NCBI RefSeq assembly: GCF_000420485.1
Contig: NZ_ATVA01000019.1
Span: 106,074 to 170,073, forward strand
DNA from: Paucidesulfovibrio longus DSM 6739
Lineage (GTDB): Bacteria; Desulfobacterota; Desulfovibrionia; Desulfovibrionales; Desulfovibrionaceae
Direction of reading: 5' to 3'
Length of the DNA stretch: 64,000 bases
Under the pieces are notes generated by a model, which was not told the origin of the DNA, searched no databases, and worked only from the letters and a program-made list of their open reading frames with translations. A program made the translations under genes and the position numbers. This document shows, one piece after another, positions 35,714 through 44,806 of this stretch (position 1 is the stretch's first letter; each line of letters begins with the position of its first letter).

Positions 35714-37894
35714 ATGCCGACCGAAAGCCCCGCTGAACGAAAACAGGCCCCTATCCGCACCGCCGCGCTGCTCCTGCTCCTTGTCCTGGCGGCGTTTCCG
35801 GCCGGACCGGCCCGGGCCGACACGACCCTCGGACCCAAGGGGTACTGCCTGCCGCGCGACATCCCCACCGACGACGGCGGCACGCAGCTCTTCTACGCCA
35901 ACCGGGGGCTTTACGATGGCAAGGACGGCCTCCTGGACACCAGCAACAACTACGCGAAGATCTTCGGCCAGAATCGCCCGACGACCCTCTGGAACTTCAA
36001 CCGCCGAGCCGACTGCTACGAAAAGGCCCTGCGCATCATGGCCGCCATGCCCGCCCTGCGCGCGCCCGATCCCATGGAAACGGTCCAGAGCATCGCCGGG
36101 CAGGCGGCATGGCAAAGCGGCAAGCTCCAGCAGATGGCCTCTGTCCTCGCGGCGACCAAGACCAACTACGTGTCCGGCGCGGCCCCCATGGGACAAGCCA
36201 GCAACAAGATCGCGCAGGTGCTGCGGAAGATCAATCCGAAGTCGCACGGCGGGATCAAGCTGCGCATGACCAACATGCAGGGGCTGTCCATCTTTCTGGA
36301 AGGCGTTTCCGACGGCGCCATGCTCTACGACTTCGCCGTGGGCGCGGCCCTGCAGGAGGCGCTGACGGGCGACCTCGCCCTGGCCCGGCTCGATCTCATG
36401 GAAGCCCTGCTGCGCGGGCGCGAGGCCGCCGGCGTCGCCGTGGACCCGGCCATCTTTGAGGGACTCGTCAGGGCCCGCGCCAGCCTGACGCGCAACGAGC
36501 ACTATTTCGGCGCTCTGGCCACGGAAATCAGCGACAGGAAAACCGAAGTCGCGGCCAAGGGCGTTTCCGTGGTCGTGGGACTCGTGCACAAGGCCATGCC
36601 CAAGGTGCTCACGCACTACCTGACCCCGCTGCTCGGCGCGCAAAAAGCCGCCGTGATCGTCGCCAAAAGCGCCGGGGTCTGGGCCTTCGCCATCACCGCC
36701 ACGGTCGAGGTCATCCTCCGGTCCCTGGAACAGCACGAGCAGATCCAGACCGGAGCGACCGCATCCACCCTGGCCTACATCATCGACCAGGAAGCCGAAG
36801 CCGGCAGACTGCCCGACGATCCGACCTACACGGCCATGCGCATGCAGTGCGAACAGACCTACTACCATCAGATGACGCTGGCATCCTCCGGGCTGCTCGC
36901 CTCCCTGCGCGACGTGATCACGCCGGGGCACGACTACAAGGACTCCCGCGAATACTTCTCGGAGATGGAAACCATCGCCGTGCGGAACCTGCCCACCCTT
37001 TCGGACATGATCGAGCCCGGGTTCGAGGACGGCCCGGCGGGCGAGGCGTCCCTCTCCGGGCGGCTGATCTCGCGCGGGGGCCTGCCCGTGGCCGAGGCAT
37101 ACGTCTTTGCCGTGGACGCGGACGGCGCGTTCCTGGGATACGCCGCCACCCTGCCCGGCCCCGGCCCGGACGCGGGCACCTTCCGCCTGGACGCCATTCC
37201 CGCCGGACAGCCCGTGACGCTCATCGGCTTCCACCCGTCCTACCGCGAGGATTTGGCCCTGGCCTCGTTCAGTCCTGCCGGACCTGAGCACGACTGCGGC
37301 GACCTGACCGCGGACGGCGACTCCTGGCCGCCGGACGCGGCGCAATCCACGCCCGGACTGCCTTCCCTGCTCGCCGCGGCCCTGGGCGGCGCTCCGCCCA
37401 GCCTGGACGCGGCCCAGCGCAGCGCCCTCGCCGGGCACCTGCTCTCCCTGATCAACGTCCAGGCTTCCCAGGGGCGCTCCATCCTCATCATCCTGGACAC
37501 CTCTTCCAGCATGGACAAGGTGCCGCGAGGCGACAACCGCTCCCTGATCGACGGCGCCAAGGAATCCATCCGCCAGCTCGTGCAGGAAAGCAGCGCCGAA
37601 GTGGAATGGGCCTTGATCGTCTTCAACGACTGTTCGCCCAAGGTGGCCGTGGACTTCACCACGGACAAGCAGCGCCTGCTCTCCGCCGTGGCCTCGGCGC
37701 GAACAGGCGGGAAAACCCCGCTGGCCAAGTCCCTGCTGCTGGCCAACCGCTACCTGCAACAAAACGGAGCCTTTGCCCTGGCCGACGTGATCCTGCTTTC
37801 CGACGGCGAGGAAACCTGCGGCGGCGACCCCGAATCCGAAGCCCGCAGCCTTCATGAATCCTCGGCGGACTATTCCGGAGGAGGCGTCCGATGA
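35714..37894 (+). CDS. exported protein ending in the N-terminal half of a vWA domain
   Basis: 726 residues from ATG 35714 (GGGAG six bases upstream; ATG 35708 is an in-frame alternative). Signal peptide to about PARA-DTT. A long helical region, then a carboxypeptidase-regulatory-like beta domain (about 445-530; SLSGRLISRGGLPV). A vWA domain starts near 588: DTSSSMD at 595-601 is the MIDAS DxSxS, GGKTPLAKS the MIDAS Thr, LLSDGEET the last MIDAS Asp. The protein stops only about 25 residues later, before the last strands and helices of the fold. Those reappear at the start of the next protein, whose ATG overlaps this stop. Confidence 0.85.
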   Translation: MPTESPAERKQAPIRTAALLLLLVLAAFPAGPARADTTLGPKGYCLPRDIPTDDGGTQLFYANRGLYDGKDGLLDTSNNYAKIFGQNRPTTLWNFNRRADCYEKALRIMAAMPALRAPDPMETVQSIAGQAAWQSGKLQQMASVLAATKTNYVSGAAPMGQASNKIAQVLRKINPKSHGGIKLRMTNMQGLSIFLEGVSDGAMLYDFAVGAALQEALTGDLALARLDLMEALLRGREAAGVAVDPAIFEGLVRARASLTRNEHYFGALATEISDRKTEVAAKGVSVVVGLVHKAMPKVLTHYLTPLLGAQKAAVIVAKSAGVWAFAITATVEVILRSLEQHEQIQTGATASTLAYIIDQEAEAGRLPDDPTYTAMRMQCEQTYYHQMTLASSGLLASLRDVITPGHDYKDSREYFSEMETIAVRNLPTLSDMIEPGFEDGPAGEASLSGRLISRGGLPVAEAYVFAVDADGAFLGYAATLPGPGPDAGTFRLDAIPAGQPVTLIGFHPSYREDLALASFSPAGPEHDCGDLTADGDSWPPDAAQSTPGLPSLLAAALGGAPPSLDAAQRSALAGHLLSLINVQASQGRSILIILDTSSSMDKVPRGDNRSLIDGAKESIRQLVQESSAEVEWALIVFNDCSPKVAVDFTTDKQRLLSAVASARTGGKTPLAKSLLLANRYLQQNGAFALADVILLSDGEETCGGDPESEARSLHESSADYSGGGVR

Positions 37895-39153
37895 ACATGC
37901 TGCGCATCCCCCCGCGTTTCGCCCCGGTCCCCGGCCTTGCCTTCGGCAGGGCCGTGGCGCTGGCGCTCTCCCTGGCCCTGGCCCTTCTCCCGGCCCTGCC
38001 GGGCAGCGCCCTTGCCGCCGCAGGGGCCAACAAGGTCATCCGGCTGAACGTCATCGCCCTGACCGGCAACGACGCCTCGCGCAGGTTTCCCCAGCTCGAA
38101 GCCATCGCCCGCGCCGGAAACGGTTCGTATCATACCGTGCAGGACGTCCGCTCCCTGGGCCAGGTCTTCCACCAGGTCGTGCACGTGGACACCTGGGCCG
38201 TGACCCCCGCGCACGTGGAACAGCTCCTGCTCGATTTCCGCAACCGCTACCTCGGCAGCATAGACCTGGACGGCGAGGCCGTTGTCTTCCCCCGGAGAAT
38301 GCACGGCCATTTCCCCTGGAGCGCGCTCTGGCTCGACTTCGGCGGACAGGCCGTGGCCTTTCTGGAAGGAGTGGACGACGTCCGCCTGCGGCTGATCGTC
38401 TCGGAACAGACCGCGCCCTCTCCGCTGGACGCCGAGGTGGACGACTTTCTCGCCCGCGCGGGACTGGCGCGGTATGCGCGCACCTCCGACCTGCCCGTGC
38501 ATCTCAAGGGCAGCTCGCCTCCCGTGGGCGCGGACCGCTACAAGCCGCGCACGCCCGACCCCGTGGCCTCGCTTACGGTCGGCGCGCTCTTCCCCAGCCT
38601 GGGCACCACCGAGGAGGACGTGCTCGCGGCCGTCAAGCGGCAGGCGGAAATGGAAACATTGTTCGCGGAGGTGGTGCCCTCGGCCTACTTCATCCTCGAC
38701 GCCATCGCCCGGTTGCAGGACAAATCCCGCAACCAGGAATTCCGCTCCGTGCTGGGGGCCATGCTCGAACGCCGCGCAGAAGTGGCCGCCTACCGGCAAA
38801 TGGCCCTGGACAACGGCCTGCTCGACCCGGCCGACGATTTCAGCCGGGCCATCAGCGAAATCGTCATCGGCAGGGACCACTCGGCGCGGGCCATGGACAT
38901 CCGGCTGGAGCTGCGCATGTTCATCGACGGCCACGTGGAGCGCGAACGGCTGGAACAGGCCGTGCTCAAGTCCGTCCGCATGGCGGGCTCGAACCTGAGC
39001 GGCATGGAGCTGGGAAGCCTGCTGCGCCCCAAGTTCCGGGAGGTGGTGGAAAAGCGTGACGAGATCAACCGCTACGGAGGAGGCGCCAGCGGAAACCGCC
39101 GCCCCCTGCGCAGCTACCGCGAGCTGCTTGAGGAGGTGCGCCGCTCCTCTTGA
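37891..39153 (+). CDS. exported protein beginning with the C-terminal half of a vWA domain
   Basis: 420 residues; ATGA overlap with the preceding gene. It has its own signal peptide (about 1-42, hydrophobic VALALSLALALLPALP, then ALA). The mature start, VIRLNVIALTGND, RFPQLEAIARAGNGSYH, DVRSLGQVFHQV, matches the last strand-helix-strand of vWA domains. The rest is an unassigned beta then helical region (LLLDFRNRYLGS, EEDVLAAVKRQ, RLELRMFIDGHVE). Together with the preceding gene it would complete one MIDAS-type vWA fold from two separately secreted chains. Last gene of the operon; a bidirectional terminator follows. Confidence 0.8.
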   Translation: MNMLRIPPRFAPVPGLAFGRAVALALSLALALLPALPGSALAAAGANKVIRLNVIALTGNDASRRFPQLEAIARAGNGSYHTVQDVRSLGQVFHQVVHVDTWAVTPAHVEQLLLDFRNRYLGSIDLDGEAVVFPRRMHGHFPWSALWLDFGGQAVAFLEGVDDVRLRLIVSEQTAPSPLDAEVDDFLARAGLARYARTSDLPVHLKGSSPPVGADRYKPRTPDPVASLTVGALFPSLGTTEEDVLAAVKRQAEMETLFAEVVPSAYFILDAIARLQDKSRNQEFRSVLGAMLERRAEVAAYRQMALDNGLLDPADDFSRAISEIVIGRDHSARAMDIRLELRMFIDGHVERERLEQAVLKSVRMAGSNLSGMELGSLLRPKFREVVEKRDEINRYGGGASGNRRPLRSYRELLEEVRRSS

Positions 39154-39207
39154 GGTCTTTCCGCGCGGTCCTCTGCCGCGCGGCCGCCGCCCCAGCGCCG
39201 AAAAGCA

Positions 39208-39237
39208 AACGGGCCGGGATCGATCTCCCGGCCCGTT
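39208..39237. terminator. bidirectional intrinsic terminator
   Basis: Perfect 12-bp inverted repeat AACGGGCCGGGA / TCCCGGCCCGTT around loop TCGATC, with T-rich tracts on both exits (GCTCGTTTT on +, GTTTGCTTTT on -). It sits between the convergent vWA operon and the chemoreceptor gene. Confidence 0.9.
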
Positions 39238-39249
39238 GCTCGTTTTCCG

Positions 39250-41238
39250 CTAAAACCGTTCGAAGTCCTGATCGCCGCCGTCCAGCTCCAGGGCCACTCC
39301 GCTCGATTCCGCACCCGCGTTCCTGGCCGTCCCGGTCCTCGCGGGCCTGTCCGTTCCGGAAGTCAGGGAGCGGGGAGCGGCGGCGCGGGACACGATGCGC
39401 CGCTTCGCGTCAATGTCCACCCGGAAGAAGGACATGGTCTGCTGAAGCATCTGGGACTGGCTGGAAAGCTCCTCCGAGGTGGAGGCCATTTCTTCCGCTG
39501 CCGAGGCGTTGGACTGGATGACCTGATCGAGCTGCTGGATCGCCCGGTTGATCTGTTCCACGCCCGCGTTCTGCTCGTTGCTCGACGCGGTGATCTCCTG
39601 GACCAGCTCGGCGGTCCGCTGGATGTCGGGGACGAGCTTTGCGAGCATCCTGCCCGCGTTGTCGGCCACCTGCACGGTGCTTGAAGACAATTCGCTGATC
39701 TCGCCCGCGGCCGCGCCGCTGCGCTCGGCGAGCTTGCGCACTTCCGCCGCGACCACGGCGAAGCCCTTGCCGTGCTCCCCGGCGCGGGCCGCCTCGATGG
39801 CGGCGTTCAGCGCGAGCAGGTTCGTCTGCCGGGCGATTTCCTCGATGATGGAAATCTTCTCAGCGATGTTCTTCATGGCGTCCACGGCCCGGTTGACGGC
39901 CTGGCCGCCTTCCGCCGCATCGCGCGCGGCCTGCTGGGCAATGGCTTCGGTCTGGCTGGCGTTGTCCGCGTTTTGCCGGATGTTCGCCGTCATCTGCTCC
40001 ATGGAGGACGAAACTTCCTCGATGCTCGCGGCCTGCTCCGTGGCCCCCTGGGAAAGGGTCTGGGCCGAGGCGGAAAGCTCCTCGCTGCCGGAAGCGACGT
40101 TTTCCGTGGCGGACTGCACGTCGTGCACCACGCTGCGCAGCCTGCCGACCATCTCGTTGAGCGAGGCGGCCAGAACGCCGACCTCGTCCTTCTGCGCGAT
40201 GTCCAGATTCCGGGTGAAGTCGCCCTGGGACATGTTTTCCGCAAAGCCCACGCCCAGCAGCACCGGCCCGGTGATGGAGCGGGTCAGCGCAAACGCCGCG
40301 AACAGGCCGATGATCAAGGCCGCCAGGGCGCCGCCGATGCCGATCGCGTTGGCTCTGGAAATCTCGGCATCCAGCTTGGCCTTCTGGTCCGCACGGGCGT
40401 CCTGGCAAACCTGCTGGGCGGCGCGGGCCTGCACCACCATCTTGTCGCTGGCCTCGCTCTGGCTGCCCATCAGCTCGACGTACCGGAGATACTGCTTTTC
40501 GTAATTTCCCAGTGCGCCCGCCAGACGATCCAGCTGGTCGAGATTCTTCTGGAGCCGGAGCCGATTCCGCAAATCGGAAATCATTTCCTGCATCCTGTCC
40601 AACTGGGCGCGCACGTTCTCCTTGTAAATGTCCTGGCCGGAAATGATCACTTCCTTCTCGTTCTTGCGGACGTCGAGGAACCATTCCACCAGGTGGCCCG
40701 CATCCTCGGCCTTGGCCAGCTTGTCGTCGAACAGGGCGTCGGTCATCTGTCCGGAGCGGCGCAAGTCCCTGAGCTGCTGCCTCTGGTCGGCCTGAATGGC
40801 GTTGGCTTCCTCGCGGACCACCTCGGCCGCAGCCCGCATCTTCGTCATGGTGGCGGCGCGCTCCTTCTGGAGATCGACATATCCCTGGAAAGCCTGAGCA
40901 TATGAATTGACCGCCGCAAGCACGTCGGCCATCTGTTTTCGGTTCACGTCGTCGTTGAACTTCTGCGTGGTCGCGGAGATTTGCTCCCGCAGCTGCCCCA
41001 CAAGCTCCGCCTGCTTTTTCAACGATTCCTCGTCAACGCGGATAATGTAGTTCTTTTCCTGCTGCCTGGCCTGAAGGATGAATCGCACCATGCGGTTGAC
41101 GTCGTCCGCCTTCTCCACCCGGTCCTGCACCCCGCGCATCCCGAAGAATCCGATGGCGGCCACGATCACCGTCAAGACAAGCACGAGGCCGAAGCCTCCG
41201 CCCAGCTTGACCCCCAACTTCATATTCTTGATTCCCAT
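39250..41238 (-). CDS. methyl-accepting chemotaxis protein with long helical sensor domain
   Basis: 662 residues from ATG 41238 (GGAGGG seven bases upstream). TM1 about 10-30, then an all-helical periplasmic region of roughly 250 residues ([14 protein letters not shown] is typical of HBM-type double-bundle sensors), TM2 near [21 protein letters not shown], and the signalling domain with the hairpin tip [22 protein letters not shown]. No CheR/CheB tethering pentapeptide at the C-terminus. HBM sensors bind small organic acids or sugars in other species; the ligand here is unknown. A TetR-family gene lies just upstream on the same strand. Confidence 0.93.
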   Translation of the reverse strand: MGIKNMKLGVKLGGGFGLVLVLTVIVAAIGFFGMRGVQDRVEKADDVNRMVRFILQARQQEKNYIIRVDEESLKKQAELVGQLREQISATTQKFNDDVNRKQMADVLAAVNSYAQAFQGYVDLQKERAATMTKMRAAAEVVREEANAIQADQRQQLRDLRRSGQMTDALFDDKLAKAEDAGHLVEWFLDVRKNEKEVIISGQDIYKENVRAQLDRMQEMISDLRNRLRLQKNLDQLDRLAGALGNYEKQYLRYVELMGSQSEASDKMVVQARAAQQVCQDARADQKAKLDAEISRANAIGIGGALAALIIGLFAAFALTRSITGPVLLGVGFAENMSQGDFTRNLDIAQKDEVGVLAASLNEMVGRLRSVVHDVQSATENVASGSEELSASAQTLSQGATEQAASIEEVSSSMEQMTANIRQNADNASQTEAIAQQAARDAAEGGQAVNRAVDAMKNIAEKISIIEEIARQTNLLALNAAIEAARAGEHGKGFAVVAAEVRKLAERSGAAAGEISELSSSTVQVADNAGRMLAKLVPDIQRTAELVQEITASSNEQNAGVEQINRAIQQLDQVIQSNASAAEEMASTSEELSSQSQMLQQTMSFFRVDIDAKRRIVSRAAAPRSLTSGTDRPARTGTARNAGAESSGVALELDGGDQDFERF

Positions 41239-41285
41239 TTCTACCCTCCACCTATTGCCGACCCCTGAATGCCCCACCGAAGAAC

Positions 41286-41882
41286 TCAAGAACGCGCCGT
41301 CTCCGGACCATTCCGAAGCCGCGCAAGATGCATCGTCAGCTTGGCCTGAACCTCTGCCCGGTCCAGGTCCGCGAAAAGCAACAACCAGACGAATCCCAAC
41401 AGAATCGCCACGAACGTGTCCGCGTCTTCTGCCCCGTCCGCCCTGCCTCCCTTGAAGGCGTCCAGCAGCTCGCCGAGCCGGGCGCGGCTCTGGCGCAACG
41501 AAAGGAAGGCGGAGCCGAGCAACGCGCTGTCCTCATGGTTCGCAAGCGCTTCCGGGAAATACTTGAACGCGATGACGCACTGATGGCGTCGTTCGAGAAC
41601 GAGATCGATCAACTCCGCAGCCACGCTTTCAGCGGAGTCCTGCCGCGCGGCAAACGGAGCCGCCCCATGCATGAAATTGCCGATGGCGTTGCTCAGATCC
41701 CAGATGATGTAGAACAACAGATTGTTCTTGCTCTTGAAATGGTAGATGACCGTGCCGCTGGCGACGCTGGCCTTTTTCGCGATGGAAGCGATGGTCGTCT
41801 GGTGGTAGCCTTGCAGCGCAAACATTTCGCTCGCCACGGCCACGACATCAGTCAGATTTTCTTTTGTTTTCCGTATAGGCAT
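41286..41882 (-). CDS. TetR/AcrR family transcriptional regulator
   Basis: 198 residues from ATG 41882 (AGGA six bases upstream; a TTG two codons earlier is less likely). The HTH is clear: [34 protein letters not shown]. The C-terminal ligand domain is FadR/AcrR-like ([17 protein letters not shown]). It is upstream of, and co-oriented with, the chemoreceptor gene, and has a palindrome at 41901-41940 immediately before its start, pointing to autoregulation. Confidence 0.9.
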   Translation of the reverse strand: MPIRKTKENLTDVVAVASEMFALQGYHQTTIASIAKKASVASGTVIYHFKSKNNLLFYIIWDLSNAIGNFMHGAAPFAARQDSAESVAAELIDLVLERRHQCVIAFKYFPEALANHEDSALLGSAFLSLRQSRARLGELLDAFKGGRADGAEDADTFVAILLGFVWLLLFADLDRAEVQAKLTMHLARLRNGPETARS

Positions 41883-41900
41883 ATTCAATCCTAATCATAT

Positions 41901-41940
41901 GTTCAAATACAAGGCAAGATTATTTGAACAGTCGTTCAAA
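41901..41940. promoter_or_regulatory. probable TetR operator
   Basis: GTTCAAATA (41901-41909) and TATTTGAAC (41921-41929) are a perfect 9-bp inverted repeat with 11-base spacing. A second overlapping palindrome TGAAC-N4-GTTCA spans 41925-41938. The site is directly upstream of the TetR gene and AT-rich, as expected of an operator-promoter. Confidence 0.65.
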
Positions 41941-42115
41941 ACTTTCTTTCTGCGCGCAGAACGTCGTGCGGCAAGAGGTCTGCCGTCGCAGGTCCGTGGC
42001 CGGACCGGAAGGGTGGGGCAAGGCACGGGACGGGGAAGAGAACCCCGACGAGGCAGGTGGACGCAGGCGGTTCCCCGCGGCGAGAGACGCGGCCCGGAGA
42101 ACGCACATGGCGGGC

Positions 42116-42214
42116 CGAGTCGGGCCGGGCCGGGTCAGGTCGGGTCGGGTCAGGTCAGGTCAGGTCAGGTCAGGTCAGGTCAGGTCAGGTCAGGTCAGGT
42201 CAGGTCAGGTCAGG
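42116..42214. repeat. (CAGGT)12 pentanucleotide tandem repeat
   Basis: Twelve perfect CAGGT units at 42151-42210, preceded by degenerate CGGGT/CAGGT units from about 42116. The stop codon of the - strand glycerate kinase gene lies in the last unit. A unit length of five makes it a candidate hypermutable tract. The remaining 200 bp between it and the TetR operator contains no supported gene. Confidence 0.95.
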
Positions 42215-43559
42215 CCGGATAGACCAGCAGCGCGGCAACGTCCATCACGTTGGTGCGGGTGGGGCCGGTTTTGAGGATGGTCCCGGCGCCGCAGAAATAT
42301 TCGTAGGCATTGTTTTCCGCCAGATGCGTCCGGGCGCAGAATCCTCCGGCATCGGCGAGCCGCAGGGTGTCCGGGAGAACGAGCGCCCCGGCCGCGTCCG
42401 TCGGGCCGTCGCTGCCGTCCGTGCCCACGCAGGCCACCAGCACCCTTCCCCGGCAATCCGGAAACTCTTCCAACGCCAGCCCCGCGGCCAAGGCCATCTC
42501 CTGGTTGCGGCCGCCCTTGCCTTTGCCGCGAATGGTCACCGTGGTTTCGCCGCCCGCCAGCAGACAGAGCGGAGCGTCGCCGGCGGCCAGCGCCGCGCCG
42601 GCGTTCCGCGCCGCAAGCACCAGCTCGCGCGCCACCTCGCGGGCTTCGCCCTGCATGGCCGCCGTCAGGATCGTGGGGACATAGCCCCTCTCCTGCGCGG
42701 CTTTGGCCGCGCCAGCCAGCGCCATGACGTTGCTGGCGATGATCTCGTTCTGCACGCGCTCGAAACAGGCGTCCCCGACCTTGCGCGTTTCCGGCGCGCG
42801 GCCTTCGGTGCCCTGCTCCAGCAGCTCGGCCACGGCCGCAGGAACGCGGTCGCGCAGGCCGTAGCGGTCCAGAATGGCGAGACAGTCGGCAAAACGGGAC
42901 TCGTCCGGAGCCGTGGGGCCGGAGCCGATCACGTCGAGCCGATCGCCCACCACGTCGGAGATGATCAGGGTCACCACGGTGGCCGGAGCCAGGACGCCGG
43001 CCAGATGTCCGCCCTTGAGCAAAGAGAGGTGCTTGCGCACCGCGTTGATTTCGTTGATGTCCGCACCGCATTCCAGAAGCAGGCGGGTCGCCTCCTGCTT
43101 GTGGGCGAGGGTGACGGGCGCGCGCGGCGCAGGCACGATGGCGCTGGCCCCGCCGGAGAGCAGCAGGAACACGAGATCCTTTTCTCCTGCCTGCCCCGCA
43201 GCCCGCAGCAATTCCTGGGCAGCGGCCTGGCCCGCCTCGTCCGGCACGGGGTGCGCGGATTCCACGATGCGGACCTTGCCGAGCTGAAGGCCGTGCCCGT
43301 ACTTGGTGGCGACGACGCCGCCCGCGAGCCGTCCGCCCAGGATATCTTCCAGGGCCAGCGTCATGGGGGCCGCGGCCTTGCCCGCGCCGAGGATCAACAC
43401 GCGCTCGAACTGCGAGAGGTCGTATTCCCTGCCCGCCACAGCCAACATGTCGCCCTGCCTGCGGACCGCGCGGCGCATGGCCGCCTCGGGCGCCACCGCG
43501 CCGATGGCGTTCTCGACGATGTGCATGAGGTCGTTCTTCTTGCGGGTCAGTTCGGGCAT
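42210..43559 (-). CDS. glycerate 2-kinase (GckA/MOFRL family)
   Basis: 449 residues from ATG 43559 (AGGA seven bases upstream). VLILGAGKAAAPM and LLLSGGASAIVPAP are family motifs of the glycerate kinase DUF4147 domain; LLAGGETTVTIRGKGKGGRNQEMAL is the MOFRL domain motif. It phosphorylates glycerate to 2-phosphoglycerate in glyoxylate/serine metabolism. No operon partners are visible on either side. Confidence 0.93.
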   Translation of the reverse strand: MPELTRKKNDLMHIVENAIGAVAPEAAMRRAVRRQGDMLAVAGREYDLSQFERVLILGAGKAAAPMTLALEDILGGRLAGGVVATKYGHGLQLGKVRIVESAHPVPDEAGQAAAQELLRAAGQAGEKDLVFLLLSGGASAIVPAPRAPVTLAHKQEATRLLLECGADINEINAVRKHLSLLKGGHLAGVLAPATVVTLIISDVVGDRLDVIGSGPTAPDESRFADCLAILDRYGLRDRVPAAVAELLEQGTEGRAPETRKVGDACFERVQNEIIASNVMALAGAAKAAQERGYVPTILTAAMQGEAREVARELVLAARNAGAALAAGDAPLCLLAGGETTVTIRGKGKGGRNQEMALAAGLALEEFPDCRGRVLVACVGTDGSDGPTDAAGALVLPDTLRLADAGGFCARTHLAENNAYEYFCGAGTILKTGPTRTNVMDVAALLVYPA

Positions 43560-43875
43560 GATTTTTCCTGATTCGGGTTGCGGATGTGGACGTCTGCGGG
43601 CTTCGGCTCGCCGCCCCTGTTCGGGAGGGCGGCGGCTCCACCGGCGCTCGGCTACGGCCACATACGCCTATCGCGCGGACGCGTCAAAACCCCGGAACCC
43701 GCTGCTGGATTTGGCACGGCAGAAGCGAAAAGGCCTCGCTCCTGTCCGTCGCCCGGGCCGCCCCGCGCGGAAACGCATCCACCCCGGCCTGCAACGCCCA
43801 CACCACCGCTGGAAACTCCCCCTTGCATTACTGTAATCCCGGGCAACGGACGTCCTCCTGCAACGCCCCAAATGA
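43560..43875. other. intergenic region upstream of glycerate kinase, 316 bp
   Basis: GC-rich, no supported gene. It should contain the glycerate kinase promoter. Its right end borders the first tRNA-like repeat. Confidence 0.45.
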
Positions 43876-43878
43876 GAA

Positions 43879-43988
43879 AACTCCCGCGAACCGCGAGAAA
43901 CGGTGTGCAGGAGCTTGTTTTCATTCTGATGCCGGGAGCGAGACTCGAACCGGCAAGGGCGTGATCCGTGCGAACCCGCTTCACTCTC
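43879..43988 (-). repeat. decayed tRNA-Leu 3' end plus terminator (att-like repeat A)
   Basis: On the - strand: a tRNA T-arm/acceptor-like stretch (TTCGAGTCTCGCTCCCGGCA then TCA in place of CCA) followed by a GC hairpin and TTTT. About 90 bases match, with substitutions, the copy at 45161-45277. The T-stem no longer pairs well, so it is a decayed remnant. It likely records an earlier integration at the same tRNA. Confidence 0.7.
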
Positions 43989-43997
43989 CCTGGTCCG

Positions 43998-44264
43998 CTA
44001 TTTGTTCACGGCGTCTTCCACCTTATCGCCAGCGTCCTCAATGCTGTCGCCAGCCTTTTCGAGAGCCTGATCGATCTTTTTGCCAGCCTTTTCGGCCGGC
44101 CCTTCCTTATCGCCGACGTCCTCAATGCTGTCGCCAGCCTGTTCGAGGGTCTGATCGATCTTTTTGCCAGCCTTTTCGGCCGGGCCTTCCTTTTCGCAGC
44201 CGTAGCCAACGCCAAGAAAGGCCAGCAGAGCAACAAAGCATATGAATTTATTGATATATCTCAC
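43998..44264 (-). CDS. small lipoprotein-like protein with two 28-residue repeats
   Basis: 88 residues. Hydrophobic leader about 5-22 then Cys23 in GYGC, an imperfect lipobox. The mature part is two nearly identical 28-residue units (25-52, 53-80) with EGPAEKAGKKIDQ and AGDSIED, coded by an 84-bp tandem duplication. Amphipathic, lysine/glutamate-rich helices resemble small stress-induced envelope proteins. It lies with a DUF1328 gene and a coiled-coil gene on the same strand, between two tRNA-derived repeats. Confidence 0.75.
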   Translation of the reverse strand: MRYINKFICFVALLAFLGVGYGCEKEGPAEKAGKKIDQTLEQAGDSIEDVGDKEGPAEKAGKKIDQALEKAGDSIEDAGDKVEDAVNK

Positions 44265-44291
44265 AAATCACTCCTTTTCCGGTTTGTTGAG

Positions 44292-44459
44292 TCAAATACG
44301 CGGCTTGCGTCTCCCCATGATCAGCGAGATCACAAACGCTATGAGAAAGACAAAAAACAATACCTTCGCAATACCGACGGCAGCCGCTGAGATGCCGCCA
44401 AAGCCCAGAATTCCGGCTAATATTGCGATGATGAAAAACACCACTGACCAAGATAACAT
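44292..44459 (-). CDS. DUF1328 (YtjA-like) membrane protein
   Basis: 55 residues from ATG 44459. [20 protein letters not shown] with [15 protein letters not shown] and the basic end GRRKPRI is the full two-helix DUF1328 pattern and length. These tiny inner-membrane proteins are of unknown function, often stress-linked and next to lipoprotein or CsbD-like genes, as here. Confidence 0.9.
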   Translation of the reverse strand: MLSWSVVFFIIAILAGILGFGGISAAAVGIAKVLFFVFLIAFVISLIMGRRKPRI

Positions 44460-44518
44460 GGTTCCTCCACATTTGTGCAGCAATTGGGACGGGCAAGCCG
44501 CCCTGATCGTAAATGGGC

Positions 44519-44806
44519 TTACTTGAAACGCTCGTTGGCGGATTTGATGGCGCTGTCAAGGCTGTCCCATGCGCCTTGGAGGCCGATCTTCAGATCCTGC
44601 CATGCGTCCTTGCCTGCCCGCTGAAACTCGTCGAGCTTGGCTTTCGCTTCCGAGTGGCGTTGCTTCATTTTTTTCATCTCATCTTCGAACTTGATTCGAA
44701 GGTCGGAATCCGATTCCCTGGCCTTGGCTTCCAGACGCGATATCTCGGCGTTGAGCTCATCCAGCTTGGCTTTCATCTTCTCAACATATTCGTCGCGCTT
44801 TGACAT
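44519..44806 (-). CDS. coiled-coil protein of unknown function
   Basis: 95 residues, almost entirely charged heptad-like helix ([33 protein letters not shown]). No signal peptide or cysteines. GAGGAG lies upstream of the ATG (44811-44819 region). First gene of the three-gene - strand set with DUF1328 and the repeat lipoprotein; such sets appear in stress or envelope homeostasis contexts. Function unknown. Confidence 0.75.
   Translation of the reverse strand: MSKRDEYVEKMKAKLDELNAEISRLEAKARESDSDLRIKFEDEMKKMKQRHSEAKAKLDEFQRAGKDAWQDLKIGLQGAWDSLDSAIKSANERFK

Noticed and set aside
28280..39153. A type VI secretion or tellurite-resistance (Ter) locus.
   Set aside because: Kinase, FHA and PP2C genes also occur in those, but no Tss genes, TerD-type genes or cytosolic TerY-like gene is present.
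42116..42214. Possible CRISPR array.
   Set aside because: The repeat is a simple pentanucleotide with no spacers; no cas genes are near. The nuclease at 57.7 kb is Cas4-like in fold only.
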